From assembly GCA_044370375.1 (NCBI GenBank), contig JBILVQ010000109.1, forward strand, positions 1 through 10,012: a stretch of DNA of 10,012 nt, in the 5' to 3' direction. The number at the start of each line of letters is the position of its first letter. Position 1 is the stretch's first letter. Positions 1-6,176 of the stretch are shown here, piece by piece. Position numbers and translations under genes: made by a program. The notes under the pieces were generated by a model, which saw only the letters and a list, made by a program, of their open reading frames with translations, made no database searches and was not told the origin of the DNA. Origin of the DNA: JBILVQ01 sp044370375. GTDB taxonomy: Bacteria > Bacteroidota > Bacteroidia > UBA4408.

Positions 1-69
1 GGCTGCATGTACATCTTCCTTTGAAGATGATACTCCTCGTTGTTCGTATTTTGACCTTGGCTCATCCAT
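1..69 (-). CDS. purM: Phosphoribosylformylglycinamidine cyclo-ligase (AIR synthase), N-terminal fragment
   Basis: Only the first 23 codons are in the window; the gene continues beyond base 1. The reading begins M-D-E-P-R-S-K-Y and runs into YEQRGVSSSKEDVHAA. The R-Y-x-Q-R-G-V-S-x-S-K-E-D-V-H pattern is what I recall from the N-terminus of Bacteroidota PurM proteins. PurM is cytoplasmic and closes the imidazole ring of FGAM in an ATP-dependent step to give AIR, the fifth step of purine synthesis. The ATG at 69-67 fits the family's short N-terminus, and no in-frame start lies closer. A TATTTTTG promoter-like box lies only four bases upstream, so the mRNA could be nearly leaderless. The call rests on 23 residues, but the motif is distinctive. 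The catalytic core cannot be judged here. Confidence 0.8.
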   Translation of the reverse strand, partial: MDEPRSKYEQRGVSSSKEDVHAA

Positions 70-73
70 TGTG

Positions 74-81
74 CAAAAATA
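74..81 (-). promoter_or_regulatory. Putative -7 promoter element (TATTTTTG) of purM
   Basis: Read on the minus strand, 81-74 is TATTTTTG followed by CA, an exact match to the Bacteroidota -7 consensus TAnnTTTG. It ends four bases before the purM ATG, so transcription would start at or near the start codon. The nearest upstream TTG (109-107) is 25 bases away, longer than usual, so the -33 element is unconvincing. Confidence 0.4.
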
Positions 82-251
82 AGCGATTTAATGATAGGGT
101 GTGTTCCAATTCTCCTTGAATAAAAATAAAAACACCAAGATTTATATAATGAATTTCGAAACCTTAGCACTCAGCAATAACTCCTGATCACGCGTATCCT
201 TTCATGGTAAAATTACAGTCAAATCAGGAGATTAGCCGGTGAGTACAAAAG

Positions 252-280
252 AAAAAGGCCTCTTTGTGGAGGCCTTTTTT
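252..280 (-). terminator. Rho-independent terminator of the OmpA-family gene
   Basis: A perfect 6-bp GC-rich stem (GGCCTC at 257-262 with GAGGCC at 269-274) encloses a 6-base loop. It is flanked by A5 on the left and T6 on the right, so it works as a terminator in either direction. It lies about 30 bases past the stop of the minus-strand OmpA-family gene and should end that transcript before purM. No plus-strand gene to its left is visible in the window. Confidence 0.85.
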
Positions 281-310
281 CTTGCAAGCGGTTAAGGGTT
301 AATAATTAAT

Positions 311-2329
311 TTACTCTTCTTCATCAGAAGCATTCTCAATCTTCGGGGCAACTTTAGGAGCGTTAGGATCCTCTTTAGGAACATAATCCTCTCTTAAAAT
401 TTTAAATTCTGTTCTACGATTTTTTTGGTGAGCAGCCTCTTTCTCTTCAGTGGTGGCCAATGCTGCAATTTCTTTATCTGAAATTAATGGTGTTTTTTCA
501 CCGTAACCTTTGGCTGTCATACGGTCTCCTGCAATTCCTTTAGAAACAAGGTAATCAATTACAGACTGAGCACGTTTGAAAGATAGTACTTCATTTGCTT
601 TGTCGTTGTCACGGGTATCGGTATGAGAACCTAATTCAATAACAATGTTTGGATTGTCATTTAAGGTTTTAATCAGACCATTCAAAGAATCCTGGTATTC
701 AGGTTTCAAATCCCATTTGGCCAAGTCATAAAGGATATCTGGCAAACGAATTGGTTGTTTTTTGATAGGTTTAAGATAAAGGTCTTTGGTGAAATCCGTT
801 TGCACTTCAATTCCTACGGTAGTGAAATCAGCTTTGTCGCTTAGGTATTTTTCCATGGTACCTGAAACAGTGTAGCTAACGTTTTGAACAACAAAGCGCT
901 TTCCTTCAGGGGTGAAATCAAAACGGTAAGCACCATTTGCATCGGTTTTGGCTTCAACATTAGAACCATCGCTACCAATTAATTTGATAGTAGCGTTGAT
1001 GATTTTTTCCTTAGAATCTGAATCATAAGCAGTACCCATCAAAGCGAAATTGATAGGAGGTACAGAGAATGAATAAATATCATCGGCACCCTTTCCACCT
1101 GCTCTTGCAGAGGTAAGGTAACCATTTTCTCCTTTGGCATCAGAAACAATTCCGAAATCATCGGCAGCACTGTTTAAAGGAAACTTCAGGTTGGTAATGG
1201 TTCCCCATGAATCCCCAGAAACAGGAGCACGGAAATTATCTAAACCACCCATTCCCAGGTGACCATTAGAAGCAAAAAACAGCGTTCCATCATCAGCAAG
1301 GAAAGGAAACATTTCGTCACCGCTGGTATTGATGGTTGGACCCAGATTAACAGGCTTGCTCCATGTTTTTGCTTTTTTATCGAAAGTGGTTTTCCATAAA
1401 TCTTTTCCACCCAATCCACCCGGCATGTCTGATGCAAAAATCATAAAACTTTCGTCAGCAGAAACGGTAGGATGACCAACAGTAAATGAATCTGCAGGTG
1501 ATAGATCAACAATTTTTACAGCCTCACCCCAGTTTGTTCCTTTTTTCTCTGAATACCAAATTTCACAGCCTAAACTTCTTTTCTTTTCCTCAGGGCAACG
1601 GGTAAAATAAACGGTTGTCTTTTTCTTGTTGAAACAAGCAGACCCTTCGTTGAACTTTGAATTAATTTGTGTTGCAACAGCCGTAGGTGTTGACCAAGCC
1701 CCTTTTTTATCTTTGGTTACTTCAAAAATATCACTAAAACTTTGGCCGGTTGTTTCATCAGTGCCACCTCCGGCAGATCCATCCCTGGAAGAGGTGAACC
1801 AAAGTTTAGACCCCTTTTTATCTGCGTAAATCGGAGAAAACTCACTGGCTTTGGTGTTGAAAGGCAGGATTTGTACCTCATGCTTGGTTGGACTATCCTT
1901 CCATTTTTGAGCAATTTCACAAGACTTAACCCCATCATCTCCTCTTGGATCTGAAGGCACCAATTTTTTGTATTCATTATAATCGGTGATAGCCTCATTG
2001 TATTTTTCCTGAGCTTTTTTGCAATCTGCCAATAATAAAACGGCAGTAGGATCAGGATACTTAGCCTTAACAGCCTTTGCATACCAACTTTCAGCGTTTT
2101 TTAAATCGTTGATTTTGCGGTAACACTCCCCTAAACGGAAATTAACAAGAGCTTTTTGGCTTTTGTTGTCAATCTTGGTGAGTGCTTTTTTGTACAACTC
2201 GATTGCATCGGTGTATAAATAATTGTTGTAGGCTTCATCCGCCTTACGGGTTTTTCCGCCTTGCGCCATCGAGCTAAGGCTGAATAGCGTGAATAGAAAG
2301 GCTGTAAAAGCCAATTTCATGATTCTCAT
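311..2329 (-). CDS. Secreted TPR / PD40 propeller / carboxypeptidase-regulatory / OmpA-family envelope protein (PorE-like)
   Basis: Residues below are numbered from a possible GTG at 2344. ATG codons at 2329 (residue 6) and 2320 (residue 9) are likelier starts, because each directly precedes a basic n-region and a hydrophobic signal peptide ending LSSMAQ. There is no lipobox cysteine. The mature protein has TPR-like helices (about 33-145), a PD40-type beta-propeller with repeated FxSxxxGGxGGxD-like blades (about 160-425), a carboxypeptidase-regulatory beta-sandwich (about 433-520) and an OmpA C-terminal domain (about 535-650). In the OmpA domain, GSHTD (Asp576) and Arg591 sit 15 residues apart, as do the peptidoglycan-binding Asp and Arg of OmpA. 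It should sit in the periplasm and bind peptidoglycan. The domain order equals that of PorE (PG1058) of the type IX secretion system, but other Bacteroidota paralogues share it, so a T9SS role is inference. A short acidic tail (DEEE) ends the protein. Gene stands alone, with its own promoter candidate and terminator. Confidence 0.88.
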   Translation of the reverse strand: MRIMKLAFTAFLFTLFSLSSMAQGGKTRKADEAYNNYLYTDAIELYKKALTKIDNKSQKALVNFRLGECYRKINDLKNAESWYAKAVKAKYPDPTAVLLLADCKKAQEKYNEAITDYNEYKKLVPSDPRGDDGVKSCEIAQKWKDSPTKHEVQILPFNTKASEFSPIYADKKGSKLWFTSSRDGSAGGGTDETTGQSFSDIFEVTKDKKGAWSTPTAVATQINSKFNEGSACFNKKKTTVYFTRCPEEKKRSLGCEIWYSEKKGTNWGEAVKIVDLSPADSFTVGHPTVSADESFMIFASDMPGGLGGKDLWKTTFDKKAKTWSKPVNLGPTINTSGDEMFPFLADDGTLFFASNGHLGMGGLDNFRAPVSGDSWGTITNLKFPLNSAADDFGIVSDAKGENGYLTSARAGGKGADDIYSFSVPPINFALMGTAYDSDSKEKIINATIKLIGSDGSNVEAKTDANGAYRFDFTPEGKRFVVQNVSYTVSGTMEKYLSDKADFTTVGIEVQTDFTKDLYLKPIKKQPIRLPDILYDLAKWDLKPEYQDSLNGLIKTLNDNPNIVIELGSHTDTRDNDKANEVLSFKRAQSVIDYLVSKGIAGDRMTAKGYGEKTPLISDKEIAALATTEEKEAAHQKNRRTEFKILREDYVPKEDPNAPKVAPKIENASDEEE

Positions 2330-2366
2330 AGGGTTTTTAATCACTTTGTTCTTAACTAAAACGTGG

Positions 2367-2395
2367 CTAAATTAAATAAATAATTAAAAATACAA
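2367..2395 (-). promoter_or_regulatory. Possible promoter of the OmpA-family gene
   Basis: On the minus strand TTG (2395-2393) is followed after 18 bases by TAATTTAG (2374-2367), which matches TAnnTTTG at all but one fixed position. Transcription would start near 2360, leaving a leader of about 30-40 bases before the ATG at 2329 or 2320. The surrounding DNA is very AT-rich, so a chance match is possible. Confidence 0.35.
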
Positions 2396-2416
2396 GAAAA
2401 AAAGAGTGCAAAACAT

Positions 2417-2424
2417 TAGTTTTG
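2417..2424 (+). promoter_or_regulatory. Putative -7 promoter element (TAGTTTTG) of the DUF2461 gene
   Basis: TAGTTTTG matches TAnnTTTG exactly and ends 19 bases before the ATG at 2444, a normal leader length. No TTG is found at the expected distance upstream. The element lies in the 114-base region between this gene and the divergent OmpA-family gene. Confidence 0.45.
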
Positions 2425-2443
2425 GATTTCTAAAGATATTGAA

Positions 2444-3106
2444 ATGAGCCTAAAAACCACCTTCCGTTTTTTAAAAGAGCTGAAGAAGAACAATACCCGA
2501 GAATGGATGCATGCTCATCAAGAGGATTTCAAAAGTGCTAAAAATGAGACCATTGAACTGGTCTCAGTCCTTCTCAAGGGCATGAAACCCCTTCACCCTT
2601 CTTTTCCGGAAATCCCACCCGAAAGTTGTTTTTTTCGAATTCACAGGGATGTGCGTTTTTCTAAGAACAAGGCCCCTTATAAAACCAATATGGGGGTTGC
2701 TTTAAACCTATATGGCAGAAAATCCTATCGACCGGGCTTCTATTTGCATCTTGAACCGGGTGGAGTTTTTCTTGCCGCAGGTATGTTTCAGCCAGCTCCT
2801 GATGTATTAGGGTTGGTGAGGGCAGAAATCGATTTCCAGGCTGCGGATTTTTTGAAAGTGTTGCACAAGAAAGCCTTTCAACAAAGGGTTTCTTCCCTTT
2901 GGCAGGATGATAAACTGGTAAAAGTCCCTAAAGGTTTTGACGCGGATAGTCCGGTAGCCGAATATTTAAAGCTAAAATCATTCATTGCCTCTGTGGCCTA
3001 CACCGATGCTGAAACAAATTCCCCGGATTTTCCAAAACAACTGCTCAAAGACATGAAAATTCTCTGGCCATTTATCCTGTTTTTAGATCAACCGTTGAAC
3101 CACTAA
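2444..3106 (+). CDS. DUF2461 / TIGR02453 family protein
   Basis: The 220-residue protein has the family's usual length and landmarks. These are an N-terminal FLKELKKNNTREWM segment (residues 9-22), the central RIHRDVRFSKNKAPYKTN block (65-82), a PGFYLHLEPGG strand pair (97-107) followed by AAGM, and a C-terminal PKGF (162-165) preceding a VAEYLKLKSF helix. There is no signal peptide or membrane segment, so it should be cytoplasmic. The biochemical function of this widespread family is not established as far as I know, and I assign none. The conserved Arg/Asp/Lys-rich central block suggests a binding or catalytic surface (inference). It is divergent from the OmpA-family gene and is separated by 155 bases from the lipoprotein genes, so it is probably monocistronic. 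ATG at 2444 is supported by a promoter-like box 19 bases upstream. Confidence 0.85.
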   Translation: MSLKTTFRFLKELKKNNTREWMHAHQEDFKSAKNETIELVSVLLKGMKPLHPSFPEIPPESCFFRIHRDVRFSKNKAPYKTNMGVALNLYGRKSYRPGFYLHLEPGGVFLAAGMFQPAPDVLGLVRAEIDFQAADFLKVLHKKAFQQRVSSLWQDDKLVKVPKGFDADSPVAEYLKLKSFIASVAYTDAETNSPDFPKQLLKDMKILWPFILFLDQPLNH

Positions 3107-3261
3107 AGCTGCGTTTTATTCCTTAGGCCAGGTTTTTGGGCCGTTTTCGAGATAAAAAAACGCTGGGAATAAATTTTTCGTTTTTTGGAACCCAAGAATG
3201 GTTTATTGAGTATAAAGGCCTTAGTTGAACAGACAAAGGAAATACCAACCCTGCTTTTCAG

Positions 3262-3516
3262 ATGATTATGTTAAAAAGTTTTCTTCAAATCCCAAATTTC
3301 CAGCGAAAGTTTTTCGGTATTTGTTGCTTGATGTCTTTGTCTCTTTCCTCTTGCGAAAAATGCACAACTTGTAAAGTGAGCAACGATGGTAATGGTAATG
3401 AATTGACCTATCCTGAATACTGTTCCAGAAACAAGGAAGATATTGAATCCTTTAAAAAGGAAGTAGAGGCCGAGGCCAATAAAAATTTTACTCTTTATTC
3501 ATGTAATGACAAATAA
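3262..3516 (+). CDS. Small cysteine-patterned lipoprotein, copy 1 of 3
   Basis: This is an 84-residue predicted lipoprotein of unknown function. A basic, rather long n-region (residues 1-17) and a hydrophobic stretch lead to the lipobox LSSC with Cys31 as the lipid-modified residue. The mature part, 54 residues, is C-E-K-C-T-T-C (Cys31, 34, 37), then YPEYC (Cys54), a charged helix-like stretch (about 58-75) and a final Cys81. The same five-cysteine framework occurs in the next two genes, so they are paralogues from local duplication. The four non-lipidated cysteines could form two disulfides in the periplasm or bind a metal (inference). ATG at 3262 or 3268 could each be the start. The stop lies 4 bases before the most likely start of copy 2, so the two are probably co-transcribed. 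I found no convincing promoter in the 155 bases upstream. Confidence 0.75.
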   Translation: MIMLKSFLQIPNFQRKFFGICCLMSLSLSSCEKCTTCKVSNDGNGNELTYPEYCSRNKEDIESFKKEVEAEANKNFTLYSCNDK

Positions 3517-3520
3517 CCTG

Positions 3521-3751
3521 ATGAAAACCTCAACCAAAAATCCCGTATTGGGCCTCCTCCTTCTTTCATTGTTGTCTGGTTTTTTACTAAACTCATGCAC
3601 AAAATGTGTAAAATGTACTGAGAAAAAAGGCGATTCCATTGTAAATGATTTTCCTGAGGTATGTGGAGATAAGGAAATGGTTAGCGCTTATGAGGCAGAT
3701 GTTCAGGCCAATAAGGATCCCGACAAAACCATGGAGTGCATTATGCGCTAA
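3521..3751 (+). CDS. Small cysteine-patterned lipoprotein, copy 2 of 3
   Basis: This is a 76-residue predicted lipoprotein (81 residues if the in-frame ATG at 3506 is used). I chose the ATG at 3521 because it gives a standard signal peptide beginning MKTSTKN and follows the upstream stop by 4 bases; the 3506 start would overlap copy 1 by 11 bases. A leucine-rich h-region ends in the lipobox LLNSC. Counting from the lipid cysteine, the mature chain has cysteines at positions 1, 4, 7, 23 and 48, with CTKCVKC at the N-terminus, FPEVC in the middle and MECIMR at the end. The KEMVSAYEADVQ stretch between the last two cysteines resembles the matching helix of copies 1 and 3. Function unknown. Outer-membrane attachment is likely but not proven by sequence. 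Confidence 0.72.
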   Translation: MKTSTKNPVLGLLLLSLLSGFLLNSCTKCVKCTEKKGDSIVNDFPEVCGDKEMVSAYEADVQANKDPDKTMECIMR

Positions 3752-3770
3752 GAAGTTTTATTTTTAAAAC

Positions 3771-3800
3771 TTGTGTTATTTTATTGTTTTGTTACTTTTG
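3771..3800 (+). promoter_or_regulatory. Bacteroidota-type promoter of lipoprotein copy 3
   Basis: TTG (3771-3773), a 19-base spacer and TACTTTTG (3793-3800) match the TTG-N19-TAnnTTTG consensus at every fixed position. The box ends 19 bases before the ATG at 3820. It indicates that copy 3 can be transcribed separately from copies 1 and 2, and it is the clearest promoter in the window. Confidence 0.7.
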
Positions 3801-3819
3801 CCTCTGAAAATTATCTCTT

Positions 3820-4050
3820 ATGAAAAGATTTATTGCGCTTTTTGCCTTCGTAATTTCTCTGTCTTTCCTAACAACTTCCTGCGAGAAGTGCAGTAGTTGC
3901 CAATACTCCTACAAGCTTGCAGGTGAGGATACTTCCCGTGTTTATCCCGAAACATGCGGGACCGCGAAAGAGTTAGACGCTTTCGAGGCTACAGTAAATG
4001 CAGATGCGGCTGCCGATAATGGTGCTGTGGCCACCTGCACCCGGAAATAA
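3820..4050 (+). CDS. Small cysteine-patterned lipoprotein, copy 3 of 3
   Basis: This is a 76-residue predicted lipoprotein. MKRF opens the signal peptide, a hydrophobic stretch follows, and the lipobox is LTTSC with Cys21 lipidated. Position -3 is Thr rather than Leu, a looser fit than in the two sister genes. The mature 56 residues begin CEKCSSC (Cys21, 24, 27), continue to YPETC (Cys46), an alanine- and acid-rich helix-like region (about 48-68), and end ATCTRK (Cys73). CEK at the mature N-terminus and the [YF]PExC motif are shared with copy 1. It has its own consensus promoter, 19 bases upstream of the ATG. The stop is only 7 bases from the stop of the convergent regulator gene. Function unknown. 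Confidence 0.75.
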   Translation: MKRFIALFAFVISLSFLTTSCEKCSSCQYSYKLAGEDTSRVYPETCGTAKELDAFEATVNADAAADNGAVATCTRK

Positions 4051-4057
4051 TTCCGTA

Positions 4058-5224
4058 TTACACCTTTGATTTGGAGGCAAATAATTTTACCTCCTTTTCA
4101 GTAATGTCTTTTTCACAAAGAATCAGCAATCGTTCAATTACGTTCCTGAATTCCCTGATATTGCCTGTCCAATTAATTTTTTGAAGTTCGGCAATGGCAT
4201 CTCCGCTTATTTTTCTAGGTACAAGATTATGCTCCTGTGCCAATAGCTGAATAAAGTGGTTGGCCAAAAGAGGAATATCCTCTACTCTTTCATTCAACGA
4301 TGGAACCTGAATAGGAATTACACTTAATCGATGAAATAGGTCTTCCCTGAAATTGCCCTTTTCGATTTCTTTGGATAGATTTTTATTAGTGGCTGCAATG
4401 ACCCTTACGTTTACTTTTATTTCCTTATCACCCCCAACGCGGGTGATTTTATTTTCCTGAAGGGCCCTCAAAACTTTCGCCTGAGCCGATAAACTCATAT
4501 CGCCTATTTCATCTAAAAACAAGGTTCCACCCTCGGCCAATTCAAATTTTCCTTTTCTCTGGCTAACGGCACTCGTAAAGGCTCCTTTTTCGTGGCCAAA
4601 CAATTCGCTTTCAATTAATTCAGAGGGGATAGCAGCACAGTTTACTTCAATTAAGGGAAAAGATTTTCTTTGACTTTTTTCATGAATCCATTTGGCTACT
4701 AACTCTTTCCCTGTTCCATTTTCTCCGGTAATGAGGATTCTTGCATCGGTATGGGCCACCCTGTCTATTAACTCCCTGATACGATTCATACCTTCCGACT
4801 CACCAACCATGTCAAAGGTTTTCGAAATTTTCTTTTTTAACACCTTGGTTTCCTTTACCAGTGTTCCCTTGTCTAAGGCGTTTCTTACTGAAACCAACAA
4901 TCTGTTAAGATCAAATGGTTTTTGAATAAAATCAAAGGCGCCTTTCTTTACCGCTTCCACTGCGGTTTCAATGTTTCCATGGCCCGATATCATGATAACC
5001 GGAACCTCATCATATTTTTCCATTATTTTTTCAAGAACCTCTATGCCGTCCATACCCGGCATTTTGATATCGCATAAAAACAAATCGAAATTTTCTTTTT
5101 CGAATTTCAACAAGGCGTCTTTACCATTTTCAGCTTCTTCAACGGTAAATTTTTCATATTCAAGAATGTCTCTTAAACTTCTTCGAATTGCTTTTTCGTC
5201 ATCAATGATTAGTACTTTGGTCAT
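4058..5224 (-). CDS. NtrC-type sigma-54 response regulator (receiver + AAA+), no HTH domain
   Basis: The 388-residue protein has a receiver domain (1-120) with acidic Asp8/Asp9, phospho-acceptor Asp52 in CDIKMPGMDG, Ser80 and Lys102 in QKPF. A sigma-54 AAA+ domain (about 138-370) follows, with Walker A GENGTGKE (167-174), a GAFTSA loop (214-219), Walker B GTLFLDEIGD (233-242), arginine finger region REDLFHRL (293-300) and sensor II GNIREFRN (354-361). It should use ATP to open sigma-54 promoter complexes when phosphorylated. The chain stops about 28 residues after sensor II, so the usual Fis-type DNA-binding domain is missing. This is also how H. pylori FlgR and chlamydial CtcC are built, which activate without specific DNA binding. 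The sigma-54 contact loop is GAFTSA rather than GAFTGA. The ATG overlaps the upstream ppx stop (ATGA), implying translational coupling. No partner histidine kinase is in the window, and its target genes are unknown. Confidence 0.9.
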   Translation of the reverse strand: MTKVLIIDDEKAIRRSLRDILEYEKFTVEEAENGKDALLKFEKENFDLFLCDIKMPGMDGIEVLEKIMEKYDEVPVIMISGHGNIETAVEAVKKGAFDFIQKPFDLNRLLVSVRNALDKGTLVKETKVLKKKISKTFDMVGESEGMNRIRELIDRVAHTDARILITGENGTGKELVAKWIHEKSQRKSFPLIEVNCAAIPSELIESELFGHEKGAFTSAVSQRKGKFELAEGGTLFLDEIGDMSLSAQAKVLRALQENKITRVGGDKEIKVNVRVIAATNKNLSKEIEKGNFREDLFHRLSVIPIQVPSLNERVEDIPLLANHFIQLLAQEHNLVPRKISGDAIAELQKINWTGNIREFRNVIERLLILCEKDITEKEVKLFASKSKV

Positions 5225-6165
5225 GATTTTATGAGTTTTTTCTTGTTATCAATCTTCTCGTAAAAGGCTCCCTCTTTCAGTGAATATGCAGAAAGCTTCA
5301 TTTTTTTGATGGCTGATTTTTTTAGTACCAGCGAGCAGCAGAGGCTGGCAAGGACAATCATATCTACCCTCATTTCGAGCATCCCGGGCATTTTCATTCT
5401 TTGGGATTTCGTACTCCTTATTAACTGGTCGTGAATCGAGAAATACTCTTTTAAATTGTAGGAAAAGGTTTTTTTACTGCCCAAATTTGTGCGCGGACTT
5501 CTCGATTCAAGAATTAAATCTGCAAAGGTGTCGAAAGAGCCGGAGGAGCCAATCAAGATTTTACAATCATACTTCAGAATAGCTTCCCACAAAGGTTTTA
5601 ACACTTTAGACAAATAATTTTCAATTTCTTGAACTTCAATCCAGCTAATGGGTTCAGAAGGTTTGAATTTTTCCAAAAGCCTGGCAATACCAATTTTAAA
5701 ACTTTTTTTCCAAAGTATCCCGTTTTGGTTTCCGATAATAAATTCTGTGCTTCCACCGCCAATATCCATTACCAATACATTTTCCAACCCTGGCCTGCAA
5801 GCATTATAAACGCCCTTGAAAATAAGCTCAGCTTCCTTTGCTCCGTTGATGATGCTTACTTTGATACCGGTCCTTTTTTGTAACTCTAAAGTGAATTTTT
5901 TACCGTTTGATGCACCTCTGACTGCAGAGGTTGCGAAGGCAAAAATCTCGTCAACTTGGTACTTTCTAGAAACACTTACCCAATGCTCAAAAGCAGCAAT
6001 TCCCCGTTGGTATGCTTCCTGAATAATGATGCCTGTGTTGATTCCTCCTTCTCCAAGTTTTACTGCACGCTTTTCGTTGAAGAGAACGTTCATCTTGTTG
6101 GCTTTCTTTTCAGCCACCAGCAGGTTGAAGGTGTTCGTTCCCAGATCAATGATAGCAAGACGCAT
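5221..6165 (-). CDS. Ppx/GppA family phosphatase (exopolyphosphatase-like), single module
   Basis: The 314-residue protein has the two ASKHA phosphate-binding signatures: IDLGTNTFNLLV (6-17) and VMDIGGGSTEFIIG (132-145). FATSAVRGASNG (77-88) is the family's conserved block, and Glu111 in NGAKEAELIF lies where the catalytic glutamate of Aquifex Ppx/GppA sits. GSSGSFDTF (206-214) and LKEGAFYE near the C-terminus complete the fold. Family members remove terminal phosphate from polyphosphate or convert pppGpp to ppGpp; sequence alone does not decide which. The protein lacks the C-terminal HD-like domains of the approximately 500-residue E. coli enzymes, so it is the short cytoplasmic form common in Bacteroidota. 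It starts 11 bases after the permease stop and overlaps the regulator start by 4 bases, within one operon. Confidence 0.9.
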   Translation of the reverse strand: MRLAIIDLGTNTFNLLVAEKKANKMNVLFNEKRAVKLGEGGINTGIIIQEAYQRGIAAFEHWVSVSRKYQVDEIFAFATSAVRGASNGKKFTLELQKRTGIKVSIINGAKEAELIFKGVYNACRPGLENVLVMDIGGGSTEFIIGNQNGILWKKSFKIGIARLLEKFKPSEPISWIEVQEIENYLSKVLKPLWEAILKYDCKILIGSSGSFDTFADLILESRSPRTNLGSKKTFSYNLKEYFSIHDQLIRSTKSQRMKMPGMLEMRVDMIVLASLCCSLVLKKSAIKKMKLSAYSLKEGAFYEKIDNKKKLIKS

Positions 6166-6176
6166 GGGCCTGTAAT

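Noticed and set aside
181..230. Inverted repeat CTCCTGAT (181-188) / ATCAGGAG (223-230) upstream of purM
   Set aside because: Arms are 8 bp with a 34-base loop and no further pairing or T-run. It could be an operator or chance; nothing else supports a riboswitch or small RNA here.
1717..2082. 121-codon open frame on the minus strand
   Set aside because: It lies wholly inside the OmpA-family gene in another frame; the protein has no recognisable domain and the main frame shows clear domains throughout.
3126..3186. Terminator-like pairs after the DUF2461 gene (GGCC at 3126-3129 with 3139-3142; A-rich 3155-3162 with T-rich 3179-3186)
   Set aside because: The first stem is only 4 bp and the second is almost all A-T with a 16-base loop. 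Termination here is plausible but not supported well enough to annotate.
3753..3772. AAGTTTTA / TAAAACTT hairpin after lipoprotein copy 2
   Set aside because: The stem is nearly all A-T, lacks a clean T-run directly after it, and overlaps the -33 element of the copy 3 promoter.
4073..4098. GGAGG / CCTCC hairpin followed by TTTT, past the copy 3 stop
   Set aside because: It could terminate the lipoprotein transcript, but the stem is 5 bp with a 12-base loop and lies inside the coding end of the convergent regulator, so the bases are explained by codons.
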